Of a DNA stretch of 64,000 bases, positions 34,488 to 42,061 are shown one piece after another. How positions within the stretch are numbered: the stretch's first letter is position 1; every line of letters starts with the position of its first letter. The notes beneath the pieces are model-generated. The model saw only the letters and a list, made by a program, of their open reading frames with translations, was not told the DNA's origin and searched no databases. This DNA is from Pseudactinotalea suaedae (GTDB taxonomy: Bacteria > Actinomycetota > Actinomycetes > Actinomycetales > Beutenbergiaceae): contig NZ_WNXY01000014.1 of NCBI RefSeq assembly GCF_009733815.1, positions 40,460 to 104,459 on the forward strand. The letters are read 5' to 3'. The position numbers were made by a program, and so were the translations under genes.

Positions 34488-35168
34488 ATGAACCACCGCA
34501 CTGGCGCGGCGGCCGCTGGAGCACTGATTCTGGCGCTGTTGGCCGGGTGTTCCTCCGGCGGGCAGGATCCCGAACCGGCAATGACGACTGTCGACGAGCC
34601 GCCCGCCGCGGTCGAGGAGTCTACGACCGACGTTGCCTCTGACGAGCTTGAGACGACCGAGGGGCCGACGCCTGCAACTGAGGCTGAGGATGTGGATGAG
34701 GGCGAACGCGACTACGGCGACCCCGTGGAGACGGAACGCGGGAACCTCCTCAAGACCATCGGGCAATGGGCAGGTATGGCGACGCAGGAAGGGGAACAGA
34801 CCGTCGACTTCCGCGTCGTCGACATCGTCACCGACTACGGCTGCCCGAACGATCCCGACGCGGAGCCGGCCAACGACCAGTTCGTCGCACTCGAGTTCGA
34901 GATCGAGACCTTCGCTGCGCTCGGAGACGGCGAGTTCTGGATGCACGCGGGCGACTTCCGCGCCTGGACCGAAACCGGCCAGCGCGTGAACGACTCGCTC
35001 GGCAATGCGATCGGCTGTGCCACCAGTGCCGAGTACCTGCCGAGCATCATCGGACCGGCCGAGCTCGTGAGCGGTCTGATCGTGCTCGACCTACCCGCCG
35101 ATGCCGCGGCCGTGGGTTTCAGCGATCCCGCGCTCAGCTCGGGTGGGTGGGAATGGGAGATCCCGTGA
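34488..35168 (+). CDS. lipoprotein (DUF4352-like)
   Basis: A 226-residue lipoprotein. The signal peptide ends in the lipobox LLAGC with the lipid-bearing Cys21. An acidic linker rich in Thr and Pro follows (about 22-85). The C-terminal domain (about 90-226) resembles DUF4352-type beta domains: DFRVVDI...VALEFEIE...WTETGQRV...GPAELVSGLIVLDLP. AGGGGG is upstream of the ATG. Expressed from the lysogeny side, it may alter the lysogen surface, for example by exclusion. Its last bases overlap the start of the tcmP-like gene (GTGA), which suggests coupled expression. Confidence 0.78.
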   Translation: MNHRTGAAAAGALILALLAGCSSGGQDPEPAMTTVDEPPAAVEESTTDVASDELETTEGPTPATEAEDVDEGERDYGDPVETERGNLLKTIGQWAGMATQEGEQTVDFRVVDIVTDYGCPNDPDAEPANDQFVALEFEIETFAALGDGEFWMHAGDFRAWTETGQRVNDSLGNAIGCATSAEYLPSIIGPAELVSGLIVLDLPADAAAVGFSDPALSSGGWEWEIP

Positions 35169-36283
35169 ACGACCCGACACCGGTCGCTGTGACGCCGAAA
35201 CGAGACGACTTCCATCTCGCAAAGCAGGCTCCGGCAGTTCTCAAGCACGGCATCATCCGTCGCTACGTCACGCCCTTCATCGCGAAGGTCGGCTCGACGT
35301 CCGAGGGCAATCGCGTTGTTCTCGTCGATGGCTTCGCCGGTGCCGGTAGCTACACGGATGGAACTCCAGGAAGTGCGCTGTTACTTGCGCAAGCTGCCCG
35401 CGGATCGAGCCGGAACGTGACGCTGCTGCTCTGTGAAAAGAACGCCAGTCACCACGCCGCGCTCCTGCAAGCTCTCGCCAGCGACGGCCACCGCTTGGAC
35501 CCTCCGCCGATGCACGCAACCTTTGAAGACGTGCTACCGATGGTCTTGGAGATCGCTGGTGAGTCGCCCACCTTCTTTTTCCTCGACCCGTATGGTCTCG
35601 GCATCTCGTTCGATGATGTGGTCTCCATCATGAACCGCGGAGGTTCTCCCAAGACGGAGGTATGCCTCAACTTCTCAGCGAACGCAGTCCGCCGCATTGG
35701 TGGGCGATTGAAGGAGCCGTCGGACGCCACGGGTCGAACCAAGACTCTGGAGGGCCTTGATCGAGCCTGCGGTGGCACCTGGTGGCGACAGGAGTGGGAG
35801 AATGCGGATAGCCCGGAGGATGCATCCGAGCGGATCGTGAGCGGCTACGCCGCGCGCCTGTCGCGCGCAACCTCGGCGTCATATTGGACCATCGAAGCTC
35901 GGAAGTCGCCTACCCGGAAGCCGGACTACCACCTCATTTTCCTGACTCGTCACGACGACGGAGTCGAACTCTTCGGCGAGGCCGTCTCCATCTCGCAGGC
36001 TGAGTGGCGAAAGACCATCACCCCTGATGACCTGCTGGCCGACTGGGACGAAGAGGAACTCGCGAACAGATGGGTCAAGGAGATCGCTGCCAATGTGATG
36101 ATCCTCCTCCAGTCCGGCCCGTTCCTCACCGGCGCGAAATATGCCGACGTTATGGGCAATGCGCTCGGTTACGCTCGCGGCCTGCACGTGCGGAAGGCGC
36201 TCAAACAGCTCTACGACCAGCGTGCAATCGCGACCGAGCCCAAGGGTGAGGTTTGGAAGTTGCTCATCAGACCAAGATCATGA
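35165..36283 (+). CDS. tcmP: three-Cys-motif partner protein TcmP
   Basis: A 372-residue protein starting at a GTG that overlaps the lipoprotein stop. It matches the TcmP family: FHLAKQAPAVLKHGIIRRYVT-like opening, then VVLVDGFAGAGSY (residues 51-63, a nucleotide or SAM-binding-like glycine motif), FFFLDPYG (137-144, like motif IV of methyltransferases) and a helical C-terminal part. The family is known for occurring beside proteins with a three-cysteine motif; such a partner lies convergently next door and the two stops share TCATGA. Biochemical activity is not established; a methyltransferase-like role is inference. Confidence 0.82.
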   Translation: MNDPTPVAVTPKRDDFHLAKQAPAVLKHGIIRRYVTPFIAKVGSTSEGNRVVLVDGFAGAGSYTDGTPGSALLLAQAARGSSRNVTLLLCEKNASHHAALLQALASDGHRLDPPPMHATFEDVLPMVLEIAGESPTFFFLDPYGLGISFDDVVSIMNRGGSPKTEVCLNFSANAVRRIGGRLKEPSDATGRTKTLEGLDRACGGTWWRQEWENADSPEDASERIVSGYAARLSRATSASYWTIEARKSPTRKPDYHLIFLTRHDDGVELFGEAVSISQAEWRKTITPDDLLADWDEEELANRWVKEIAANVMILLQSGPFLTGAKYADVMGNALGYARGLHVRKALKQLYDQRAIATEPKGEVWKLLIRPRS

Positions 36284-37021
36284 CGCCACTGTTGCGGGAT
36301 ACTCGTCCCAGATCTCGCCGTCGAGCTCGCGACCCAGAGCCTTTGGGGTCCGGCCGCCCCACTGCTTGAAGAAGAACGGCACCTCCGCGTGCTTGCACGC
36401 ATCCCGAATGCCGCGGGCCCAGTCGACGTGCATCGGCCGGTAACCATGGCCCGACTCGCCGCCGGCGATCACCCAACCGATCCCGTCGAGGTTGATCCCG
36501 TCGAGCGGACCGAGCAACGGTTCGCACGACAGGAACCGGACAGCCGCTGGGACGCGGCGAAGCTCGTCGACGCGGTGCAGGAGTCCCTTGCTCTCGACCG
36601 AGACGCCGAGCCACAGGTTCGGCGGCCAGTCGATCTGATCGGCTAGGAGCCGGGCGCGGCGAGCGCGCTTGGTGAGTACCTGGTAGGTGTGCTGCGGCGT
36701 CGCCGCGATCACCTCCACCACTTTCTGGATGAAGTCGAGAGGCACCTTCGCGTGGAACAGATCCGACATCGAGTTCACGAATACGGTGCGCGGCGTTCGC
36801 CACGTCAGCGGCTGGTACAGCGCCTTCGGATGCACCGTCACGGCGAAGCCCGGGCCGGAGGTGACCGGGTTGCCGTCGTTCTGGTACTTCTCGGCGCCCA
36901 TGGCCTTGAGCCGCTTCGACAGGGTCAGGGCGTAGCAATTGTCACAGCCGGGCGAGATCCGATCGCAGCCGGTGACAGGGTTCCAGGTTTCCTCGGTCCA
37001 CTCGATCGACGACTTCGCCAT
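36278..37021 (-). CDS. three-Cys-motif protein (DUF5131, phage Gp37/Gp68 family)
   Basis: A 247-residue protein of the DUF5131/phage Gp37-Gp68 family. The opening TWNPVTGCDRISPGCDNCYA gives three cysteines (19, 26, 29; C-x6-C-x2-C), likely binding an iron-sulfur cluster. VFVNSMSDLFHAKVP, YQVLTKRA, LGVSVES, FLSCEPLLGPL and GGESGHGYRPM are further family blocks with a barrel-like strand pattern. It lies tail to tail with tcmP, its usual partner. What the pair does is unknown. Confidence 0.85.
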   Translation of the reverse strand: MAKSSIEWTEETWNPVTGCDRISPGCDNCYALTLSKRLKAMGAEKYQNDGNPVTSGPGFAVTVHPKALYQPLTWRTPRTVFVNSMSDLFHAKVPLDFIQKVVEVIAATPQHTYQVLTKRARRARLLADQIDWPPNLWLGVSVESKGLLHRVDELRRVPAAVRFLSCEPLLGPLDGINLDGIGWVIAGGESGHGYRPMHVDWARGIRDACKHAEVPFFFKQWGGRTPKALGRELDGEIWDEYPATVAS

Positions 37022-37108
37022 GCGGGCGACTGTACTCGGCGCGCTTCCCACCAGGCGGTTGATACATGCGTTCGAGCGTGTCGGATGTCTGTCCTACGGT
37101 CCAGGACC

Positions 37109-37522
37109 ATGTTTCATCCGTGGCGGCGCCTCCGAGCGCTGGAGGGGGTCCGGCTGGAATGGTCTCGGTTGCGGCCGGGTCTGTTGGGGGCGACGGACGG
37201 CGAGGGGGTGGTGGTGCTGCACCCGGAGCAGTCGCAGCGGCAGCGGCGGTGCACGCTGGCTCACGAGCTCGCGCATGTGAAGCTCGGGCACACGGGGTCG
37301 TGCGGGCCGGTCGAAGATGCGCAAGCCAGAGATCTCGCGGCGCGATGGTTGATCCCGATCGAGGCATTGCTCGATGCGTTGCGGTGGACCCGGGACTGGG
37401 AGGAGCTCGCTGACGAGCTCTGGGTGGATGTGGCGACCTTGCAGGACCGGTTGGACTGGTTGACGGACGACGAGCGGGAGCAGGTGGTGGCGTTGAACCA
37501 GGAGATCGAACGTGGCGCGTGA
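37109..37522 (+). CDS. ImmA/IrrE-type metallopeptidase
   Basis: A 137-residue protein with the zinc motif HELAH in CTLAHELAHVKLGH and a following Glu/Asp-rich helix (EDAQARDLAARWLIP), the ImmA/IrrE layout. Such enzymes cleave phage repressors to start induction. A start at 37085 is also possible, but the N-terminal MFHPWRRLRAL is typical for phage relatives. It overlaps the integrase start by 11 bases. Confidence 0.83.
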   Translation: MFHPWRRLRALEGVRLEWSRLRPGLLGATDGEGVVVLHPEQSQRQRRCTLAHELAHVKLGHTGSCGPVEDAQARDLAARWLIPIEALLDALRWTRDWEELADELWVDVATLQDRLDWLTDDEREQVVALNQEIERGA

Positions 37523-38972
37523 GAGCCGGGCCAAACTGAGGAGCGTCCCGGCCGCACCGCTGCGCGCCGTGTTGTACCTGCGGCAGTCGGCGCACCGTGA
37601 GGAGTCGATCTCGCTCGAGATCCAGGAGTCCGCCGGGCGCGAGCACTGCGCCCGGCACGGTTACGACGTCGTCGCCGTCGAAGCCGACCCCGGCATCACG
37701 GGGCGGACGTGGAAGCGGCCGGCGGTGCAGCGGACCATGGCGTGGATCGAAGAAGGCCGCGCTGACGTCATCGTGCTGTGGAAGTGGTCGAGGCTGTCTC
37801 GGCAGCGACGCGACTGGGCGATCGCCGTCGACCTGGTCGACGTCGCCGGCGGGCGGATCGAGTCGGCCACCGAACCGATCGACGTCGCCACCGCAGCCGG
37901 ACGGTTCTCGCGCGGCGTCATGGCCGAGATGGCTGCCTTCGAATCCGAGCGCATCGGCGAGACCTGGCAGGAAGTCCACGCCCGTCGCGTCGCCTCCGGT
38001 CGCCCCGCCAACGGCAAGCCGCGCTGGGGCTACACCTACGACACCAGCCGGAAGATCCACCTACCTGACCCGGAAACCGGCCCGGTGCTCGCCGAGCTCT
38101 ACCGCCGCTACGTCGCGGGGGAGTCGGTCTACTTACTCGTGCGGTGGCTCAACGCCAACGGCCACCACACCCTCGACGGGTACGGCGTCTCTGGGAACGG
38201 CAACCGCTGGTCCGACCGCACGTTGCGACGCGTGCTCGACTCGGGTTTCGCCGCCGGGCTCATCACCCACCGCGGCGAACGGCTCACCGGAGCCCACGAC
38301 GCACTCATCGACGCCGACCTCTGGGAGGCCTACCAGGCGGCCCGAGTCGGCCGCCGAGTCACTAGGTCCTCAGAGCGGTCGCAGTACCTGCTCTCCGGGC
38401 TCGTGCGATGCATCTGCGGGGCCTCCATGACAGCCGGGCAGTTCGGGCACGCCCGGACCCCGAAGTACCGGTGCAAGGGCCACGAGACAGGGCTGCACTC
38501 CGGTTACGTCACAGCGACGCTCGTCGAGGGCGCCGTGAAGGACTGGCTGCACGAGATCGCCCACGACGTCGACAGCGCAGCCTCGCTCGCTTCACGAGCA
38601 CACGCACGCCGCGAGCGCACGACGGCTTCAACCGTGAGCAAGCAGATCGCCACTGCCCGGGAGCAGCTCGTGCACGCCACGCGGTCCCACGTCACCGGTG
38701 TCATCCCGGAAGCCGCCTACCTCGTCGTGCGAGACGAGCTCGAGCAGCAGATCGCCGCGCTGGAGGAACGGCAGCGTCAGTCCGCCGTTGCCTCCCGCCG
38801 GGACACCGCACCGAAGGTGGCCGCGTCACTACTCGCGGACTGGGACATCCTGCCCGTCGAGCACCGCCGCGGCGCGCTGCGCGACCTGATCTCGAACGTC
38901 CAAGTAGCACCCGGACGACCGCGGAGCGTCGTTCGCGTTGTTCCCCTGTGGTCAGGACCCGACCCTCAGTAG
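37512..38972 (+). CDS. large serine integrase
   Basis: A 486-residue recombinase that inserts and excises the prophage. The resolvase domain (about 16-150) has the catalytic Ser26 in YLRQSAH and the LSRQRRD block. The recombinase domain (about 175-280) includes PRWGYTYD and SDRTLRRVLDSGFAAGLI. A zinc ribbon follows (CICGAS...YRCKGHE, about 300-325), then a coiled-coil region (about 345-425). All domains needed for activity appear intact. It starts with GTG. Confidence 0.93.
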   Translation: MARESRAKLRSVPAAPLRAVLYLRQSAHREESISLEIQESAGREHCARHGYDVVAVEADPGITGRTWKRPAVQRTMAWIEEGRADVIVLWKWSRLSRQRRDWAIAVDLVDVAGGRIESATEPIDVATAAGRFSRGVMAEMAAFESERIGETWQEVHARRVASGRPANGKPRWGYTYDTSRKIHLPDPETGPVLAELYRRYVAGESVYLLVRWLNANGHHTLDGYGVSGNGNRWSDRTLRRVLDSGFAAGLITHRGERLTGAHDALIDADLWEAYQAARVGRRVTRSSERSQYLLSGLVRCICGASMTAGQFGHARTPKYRCKGHETGLHSGYVTATLVEGAVKDWLHEIAHDVDSAASLASRAHARRERTTASTVSKQIATAREQLVHATRSHVTGVIPEAAYLVVRDELEQQIAALEERQRQSAVASRRDTAPKVAASLLADWDILPVEHRRGALRDLISNVQVAPGRPRSVVRVVPLWSGPDPQ

Positions 38973-39910
38973 TTCTCGTCCACATAGCCGAGCATGTCAG
39001 CGACGGGCAGCCCGGCATGCTCCATCTCGCTCTGAGAAAGCACGAGGCCGCACACGGGACAGTCGAGATCATGGAGTGCAGGGCCTAGTGGAATGGCGTC
39101 CCAGCCGCCTCGGTCCCGACCGACGTCCCACTCGAATTCGATCCCGACCTGTAGGTCCGTCCCGCAACCGGGGCACTCGACCTCGGTCGAATCATCCGTC
39201 CCAGGGTGGCTTCCCTCGACGAGCTGCTCAATGACCTTCTCGCGCGCCTCATCGTCGGGCAGATTCCCAATGCCGGCTTCATATCGCGCTCGTGCGGCAT
39301 CGACCAGCGCCTCAACCCTCTCGCGGTCACGGGTGCGCCGCAACAGGAGCGCCTGCTGGGCTGCATCTGTTGCTAGCTGCCAGAACTCGTTGCGTGACAC
39401 GTTCAGTTTCGTGAGACTCGCGTCCACGTAGGCGGTCATCTCACCTACCGCCACGCTGAAGTCCGCCTGGATGGCCACGCCGAAGTGGGCAGCGGCGTTT
39501 CTCACATTCAGTGCGTTCGCAACGGACATGCCCGGGCCGACATCCAGGGTCTTCGCCAGCTCCACGGCTACAGCAGCATCGAGTGTCTTGAAGTCATAAG
39601 GCCCACGGCCGGCTAGTCCGCGCCCCTCTGTCAAACGCAAGATCCCGTGCACCGTGTCACGCGGACTCGGCTTCACAAGCAGCGCCGGATGTACGGTGGC
39701 GATCAGCGCCTTAGCAATCAGTTCGACCGCGGTGCCGACGCTGATCGCAGCATCGAGGAGTACAAACTCGTCAGCATCGTGGGGACACTCAACAGCCCGA
39801 CGCGCGTGGTGCCGAGCAGCGTCACGCAAGAAGGACGCCAGTTGAGCGACCGAAACGGAGTAGTCCCCGCGCACGAGCCCACTGGGCGGCGAATGCTGCT
39901 TCCGTACCAT
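38966..39910 (-). CDS. HEPN-like protein with C-terminal zinc knuckles
   Basis: A 314-residue protein between the integrase and the right prophage end. Residues 50-145 are helical (ISVGTAVELIAKALIATVHP) and end in RNAAAHFG, where R137-x4-H142 matches the catalytic motif of HEPN ribonucleases. Two Cys pairs at 246/249 and 284/287 form a likely zinc site. Its 3' end overlaps the integrase end by 7 bases. HEPN proteins are often toxins or anti-phage effectors; here it could defend the lysogen. Activity is inferred from the motif. Confidence 0.65.
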   Translation of the reverse strand: MVRKQHSPPSGLVRGDYSVSVAQLASFLRDAARHHARRAVECPHDADEFVLLDAAISVGTAVELIAKALIATVHPALLVKPSPRDTVHGILRLTEGRGLAGRGPYDFKTLDAAVAVELAKTLDVGPGMSVANALNVRNAAAHFGVAIQADFSVAVGEMTAYVDASLTKLNVSRNEFWQLATDAAQQALLLRRTRDRERVEALVDAARARYEAGIGNLPDDEAREKVIEQLVEGSHPGTDDSTEVECPGCGTDLQVGIEFEWDVGRDRGGWDAIPLGPALHDLDCPVCGLVLSQSEMEHAGLPVADMLGYVDENY

Positions 39911-39975
39911 CGACGCATGCTAGTGCTCCGACCAGCGACGCGGCAGAGCTACTAAGGTCCATCGCGCGCACCTGA

Positions 39976-39992
39976 GGTCACGCTGGGTGACC
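39976..39992. other. candidate attR region
   Basis: GGTCACGCTGGGTGACC, a dyad with 6-base arms and a 5-base spacer, lies exactly where phage genes end and a pilus-locus reading frame begins. Serine integrase sites are imperfect dyads of about this kind. The exact crossover cannot be set without the left junction or an empty site. Confidence 0.4.
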
Positions 39993-40110
39993 GAAGACAC
40001 CAGTCACGCTGATGACGGCGGGACTGGTCGTCCTGATCTGGGCGCTCGCGGGAGACGCGCTGACGCGCGTGTTCAACGAGGCGATCGAACGGATCCTCGG
40101 CGGCGGCTGA
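39991..40110 (+). pseudogene. remnant of a pilus-locus gene cut by the prophage
   Basis: An open frame of 39 codons without a start runs from the prophage edge to the TGA at 40108. Its product (ending in LTRVFNEAIERILGGG after a hydrophobic segment) looks like the C terminus of a small Flp/DUF4244-like or Tad membrane protein. It overlaps the first bases of the TadE gene. The missing 5' part would lie on the far side of the prophage. Confidence 0.5.
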
Positions 40111-40472
40111 CCGACGAGGGCTCGGCGGTCGTCGACTTCCTGCTGGTCTCGTTGCTGCTGACCGTGCTGGTGCTCGGCGTGGTCCAGCTGGCGCTCGCGC
40201 TGCACGTGCGCACGATGCTGACCGACGCCGCGGCCGAGGGTGCCCGGTACGCCGCGCTGCACGGGAGCGATCTGGCGGCCGGCGAGGAACGCGCGGCGGA
40301 GCTGATCGCGATGACGCTCCCCGCCAGCTACGCCCAGGACGTGGCCGCCGGCTACGACACCTACGGGCAGGTCTCGTTGGTCACGGTGACGGTGAGCGCG
40401 CCGTTGCCGGTGCTGGGTCTGCTGGGACCGGGCGGGACGATCGTGGTGACCGGCCGGGCGGTCGACGAGTGA
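40107..40472 (+). CDS. TadE-like pilus assembly protein
   Basis: A protein of about 121 residues. The N terminus DEGSAVVDFLLVSLLL is the TadE signature: a charged start, G-S-A/S-hVEF-type motif and a single membrane helix. No ATG or GTG lies near; the best fit is a CTG at 40107 overlapping the stop of the remnant gene (CTGA), or the native start was upstream and removed. TadE proteins are pseudopilins of tight-adherence pili. Confidence 0.75.
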   Translation: MTDEGSAVVDFLLVSLLLTVLVLGVVQLALALHVRTMLTDAAAEGARYAALHGSDLAAGEERAAELIAMTLPASYAQDVAAGYDTYGQVSLVTVTVSAPLPVLGLLGPGGTIVVTGRAVDE

Positions 40473-40957
40473 GCCCGCCGACGTCGACGCGTTGGCGCCG
40501 CGCCCTCACCTGGGCACGGGACCGGCTGGGCGAGCCCGAGCGGGGGAGCGCCGTCGTCGAGTTCCTCGGGGTCTCGCTGGTGCTGCTGGTCCCGCTGGTC
40601 TACCTGATCCTCACGCTGGCCCGGATCCAGGCGGCCAGCTTCGCCGCCGAGGGTGCGGCCCGTGAGGCGGGTCGTCTGATCGCGCAGGCCGAGACGATGG
40701 CCGAGGGCATCGACGCGGCGCAGCTCGGTGTGGAGCTGGCGTTCGCCGATCAGGGCCTCGACGTCGACCCGGCAGCGGTGCTGCAGGTGACCTGCTCGGT
40801 GCCCGAGTGCCTGACGGCGGGGGAGTACGTGCTGATCGAGGTCCGCACCGAGGTCTCGCTGCCGCTCGCGCCCGACTTCCTCGCCGGTGCGATGCCCACC
40901 ACGGTCGCCGTGTCCGCGGACGCGATGACCGCCGTCAGCGGGTTCCGTGATGACTGA
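40469..40957 (+). CDS. TadE-like pilus protein
   Basis: A 162-residue protein with the motif RGSAVVEFLGVSLVLLVPLVYLIL (split as a charged start, GSAVVEF and a membrane helix), typical for TadE/TadF. The GTG start overlaps the previous stop (GTGA). The C-terminal domain has a Cys pair (CSVPEC). It acts in the cell envelope during Flp-type pilus assembly. Confidence 0.82.
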   Translation: MSPPTSTRWRRALTWARDRLGEPERGSAVVEFLGVSLVLLVPLVYLILTLARIQAASFAAEGAAREAGRLIAQAETMAEGIDAAQLGVELAFADQGLDVDPAAVLQVTCSVPECLTAGEYVLIEVRTEVSLPLAPDFLAGAMPTTVAVSADAMTAVSGFRDD

Positions 40958-41423
40958 CCGGTGGCGCAGGCTCCGCGAGGACGACGGCCAGATCATGCTG
41001 CTGTCGATCTTCTACGGGCTGATCGCGCTGGCCCTGGTGCTCGTGGTCGTCTCGGTGTCGGCGATCTACCTCGAGCGCAAGAGCCTGCTCGCGCTCGCCG
41101 ACGCGGTCGCTGCCGATGCCGCCGACGCCATCGACGAGGACTCCTACTTCGGCGCCGATCGTCCGGGCGACCCGGCGCTGCCGCTCACCGACTCCTCGGT
41201 GCGCCAGGAGGTGGTCGACTACCTGGCGGCGGCGCCGCTGGGCGTCGTCGACTTCGAGGACCTGGCGATCTCCGCACCGACCGGGACACCCGACGGCACG
41301 ACGGCGGAGGTCACCTTGTCCGCCGTCGTGCGCCCGCCTGTGGTGACCTGGGCGATCTCGCCCTGGCGAGAGGGGTTCGTGGTGTCGGTGACCGCCCGCG
41401 CCGAGGCGGAGCCGGCCGGCTGA
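40950..41423 (+). CDS. Tad-related envelope protein
   Basis: A 157-residue protein. The N terminus DDGQIMLLSIFYGLIAL begins a membrane helix and resembles TadG-related proteins that follow TadE genes in actinobacteria; the rest is a periplasmic beta-rich region. It overlaps the previous gene by 8 bases. Confidence 0.75.
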   Translation: MTDRWRRLREDDGQIMLLSIFYGLIALALVLVVVSVSAIYLERKSLLALADAVAADAADAIDEDSYFGADRPGDPALPLTDSSVRQEVVDYLAAAPLGVVDFEDLAISAPTGTPDGTTAEVTLSAVVRPPVVTWAISPWREGFVVSVTARAEAEPAG

Positions 41424-41521
41424 GCCTCACCCCAGCCGCTTCTCGAAAGGTCGCGACGCGCCCGACCCAACCAGGACAGCCGCTCGTTCGTGAGACACGA
41501 TGAAGGAGCCGAGGAGAGCGG

Positions 41522-42061
41522 GTGGGCGTGAGCACGTGGGAAGAGACCCTGGCCACGGTGGTGCGTGAGCACGGTCCGCGTCTGCAGCGCACGGCGTACC
41601 TGCTGTGCGGTGACCGGCCCGGTGCCGAGGATCTCGTGCAGGAGGCGTTCGTGCGTGCGTTGGGCAGGCGTCGGACGGCGGCACAGGTCGCGCACGGCAT
41701 CGAGACCTACGAGGCGGAGGCGTACCTGCGCCGCACGATCCTCAACCTCTACCTCGACTCCTACCGGCGGCGGCGTCGGTGGGGCGGCATCCAGCATCTC
41801 GTGGCCCGGCCCGACCGGTCCGAGTCCGCCACCACCGCCGTGGACCAGCGGGTCGATGCCACCCAGGCGCTCGCGCAGCTGCCGCCGCAGGTGCGCGCGT
41901 GCGTGGTGCTGCACTACTACGGCGACCTCCCGGTCTCACAGGTGGCAGCCGAGCTCGGCATCGCCGACGGCTCGGTCAAGCGCTACCTCAGCGACGGGCG
42001 CGCCATGCTCGCGGTCCACCTCGCCGACGACGCCGACACGAGCGCAGGAGGAAAGCCATGA
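41522..42061 (+). CDS. SigE-family ECF RNA polymerase sigma factor
   Basis: A 179-residue sigma factor with region 2 (LQRTAYLLCGDRPGAEDLVQEAFVRAL) and region 4 (ALAQLPPQVRACVVLHYYGDLPVSQVAAELGI). It directs RNA polymerase to a stress or envelope regulon. The stop overlaps the start of a membrane protein gene (ATGA), whose product is probably its regulator. Confidence 0.9.
   Translation: MGVSTWEETLATVVREHGPRLQRTAYLLCGDRPGAEDLVQEAFVRALGRRRTAAQVAHGIETYEAEAYLRRTILNLYLDSYRRRRRWGGIQHLVARPDRSESATTAVDQRVDATQALAQLPPQVRACVVLHYYGDLPVSQVAAELGIADGSVKRYLSDGRAMLAVHLADDADTSAGGKP

Larger units (their letters stand above)
1..39992. mobile_element. siphovirus-type prophage (left end outside window)
   Basis: A continuous set of phage genes occupies this stretch: terminase, portal, prohead protease, HK97 capsid, tail, lysis, replication, a repressor switch and a serine integrase. 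Late genes run on the minus strand and the integrase on the plus strand near the right end. The right boundary is placed between the HEPN-like gene ending at 39910 and the first host codons near 39991, where tad pilus genes begin. No left junction is visible, so position 1 is only the window edge. Stop/start overlaps of the ATGA or GTGA kind join most late genes into one operon. Confidence 0.93.
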
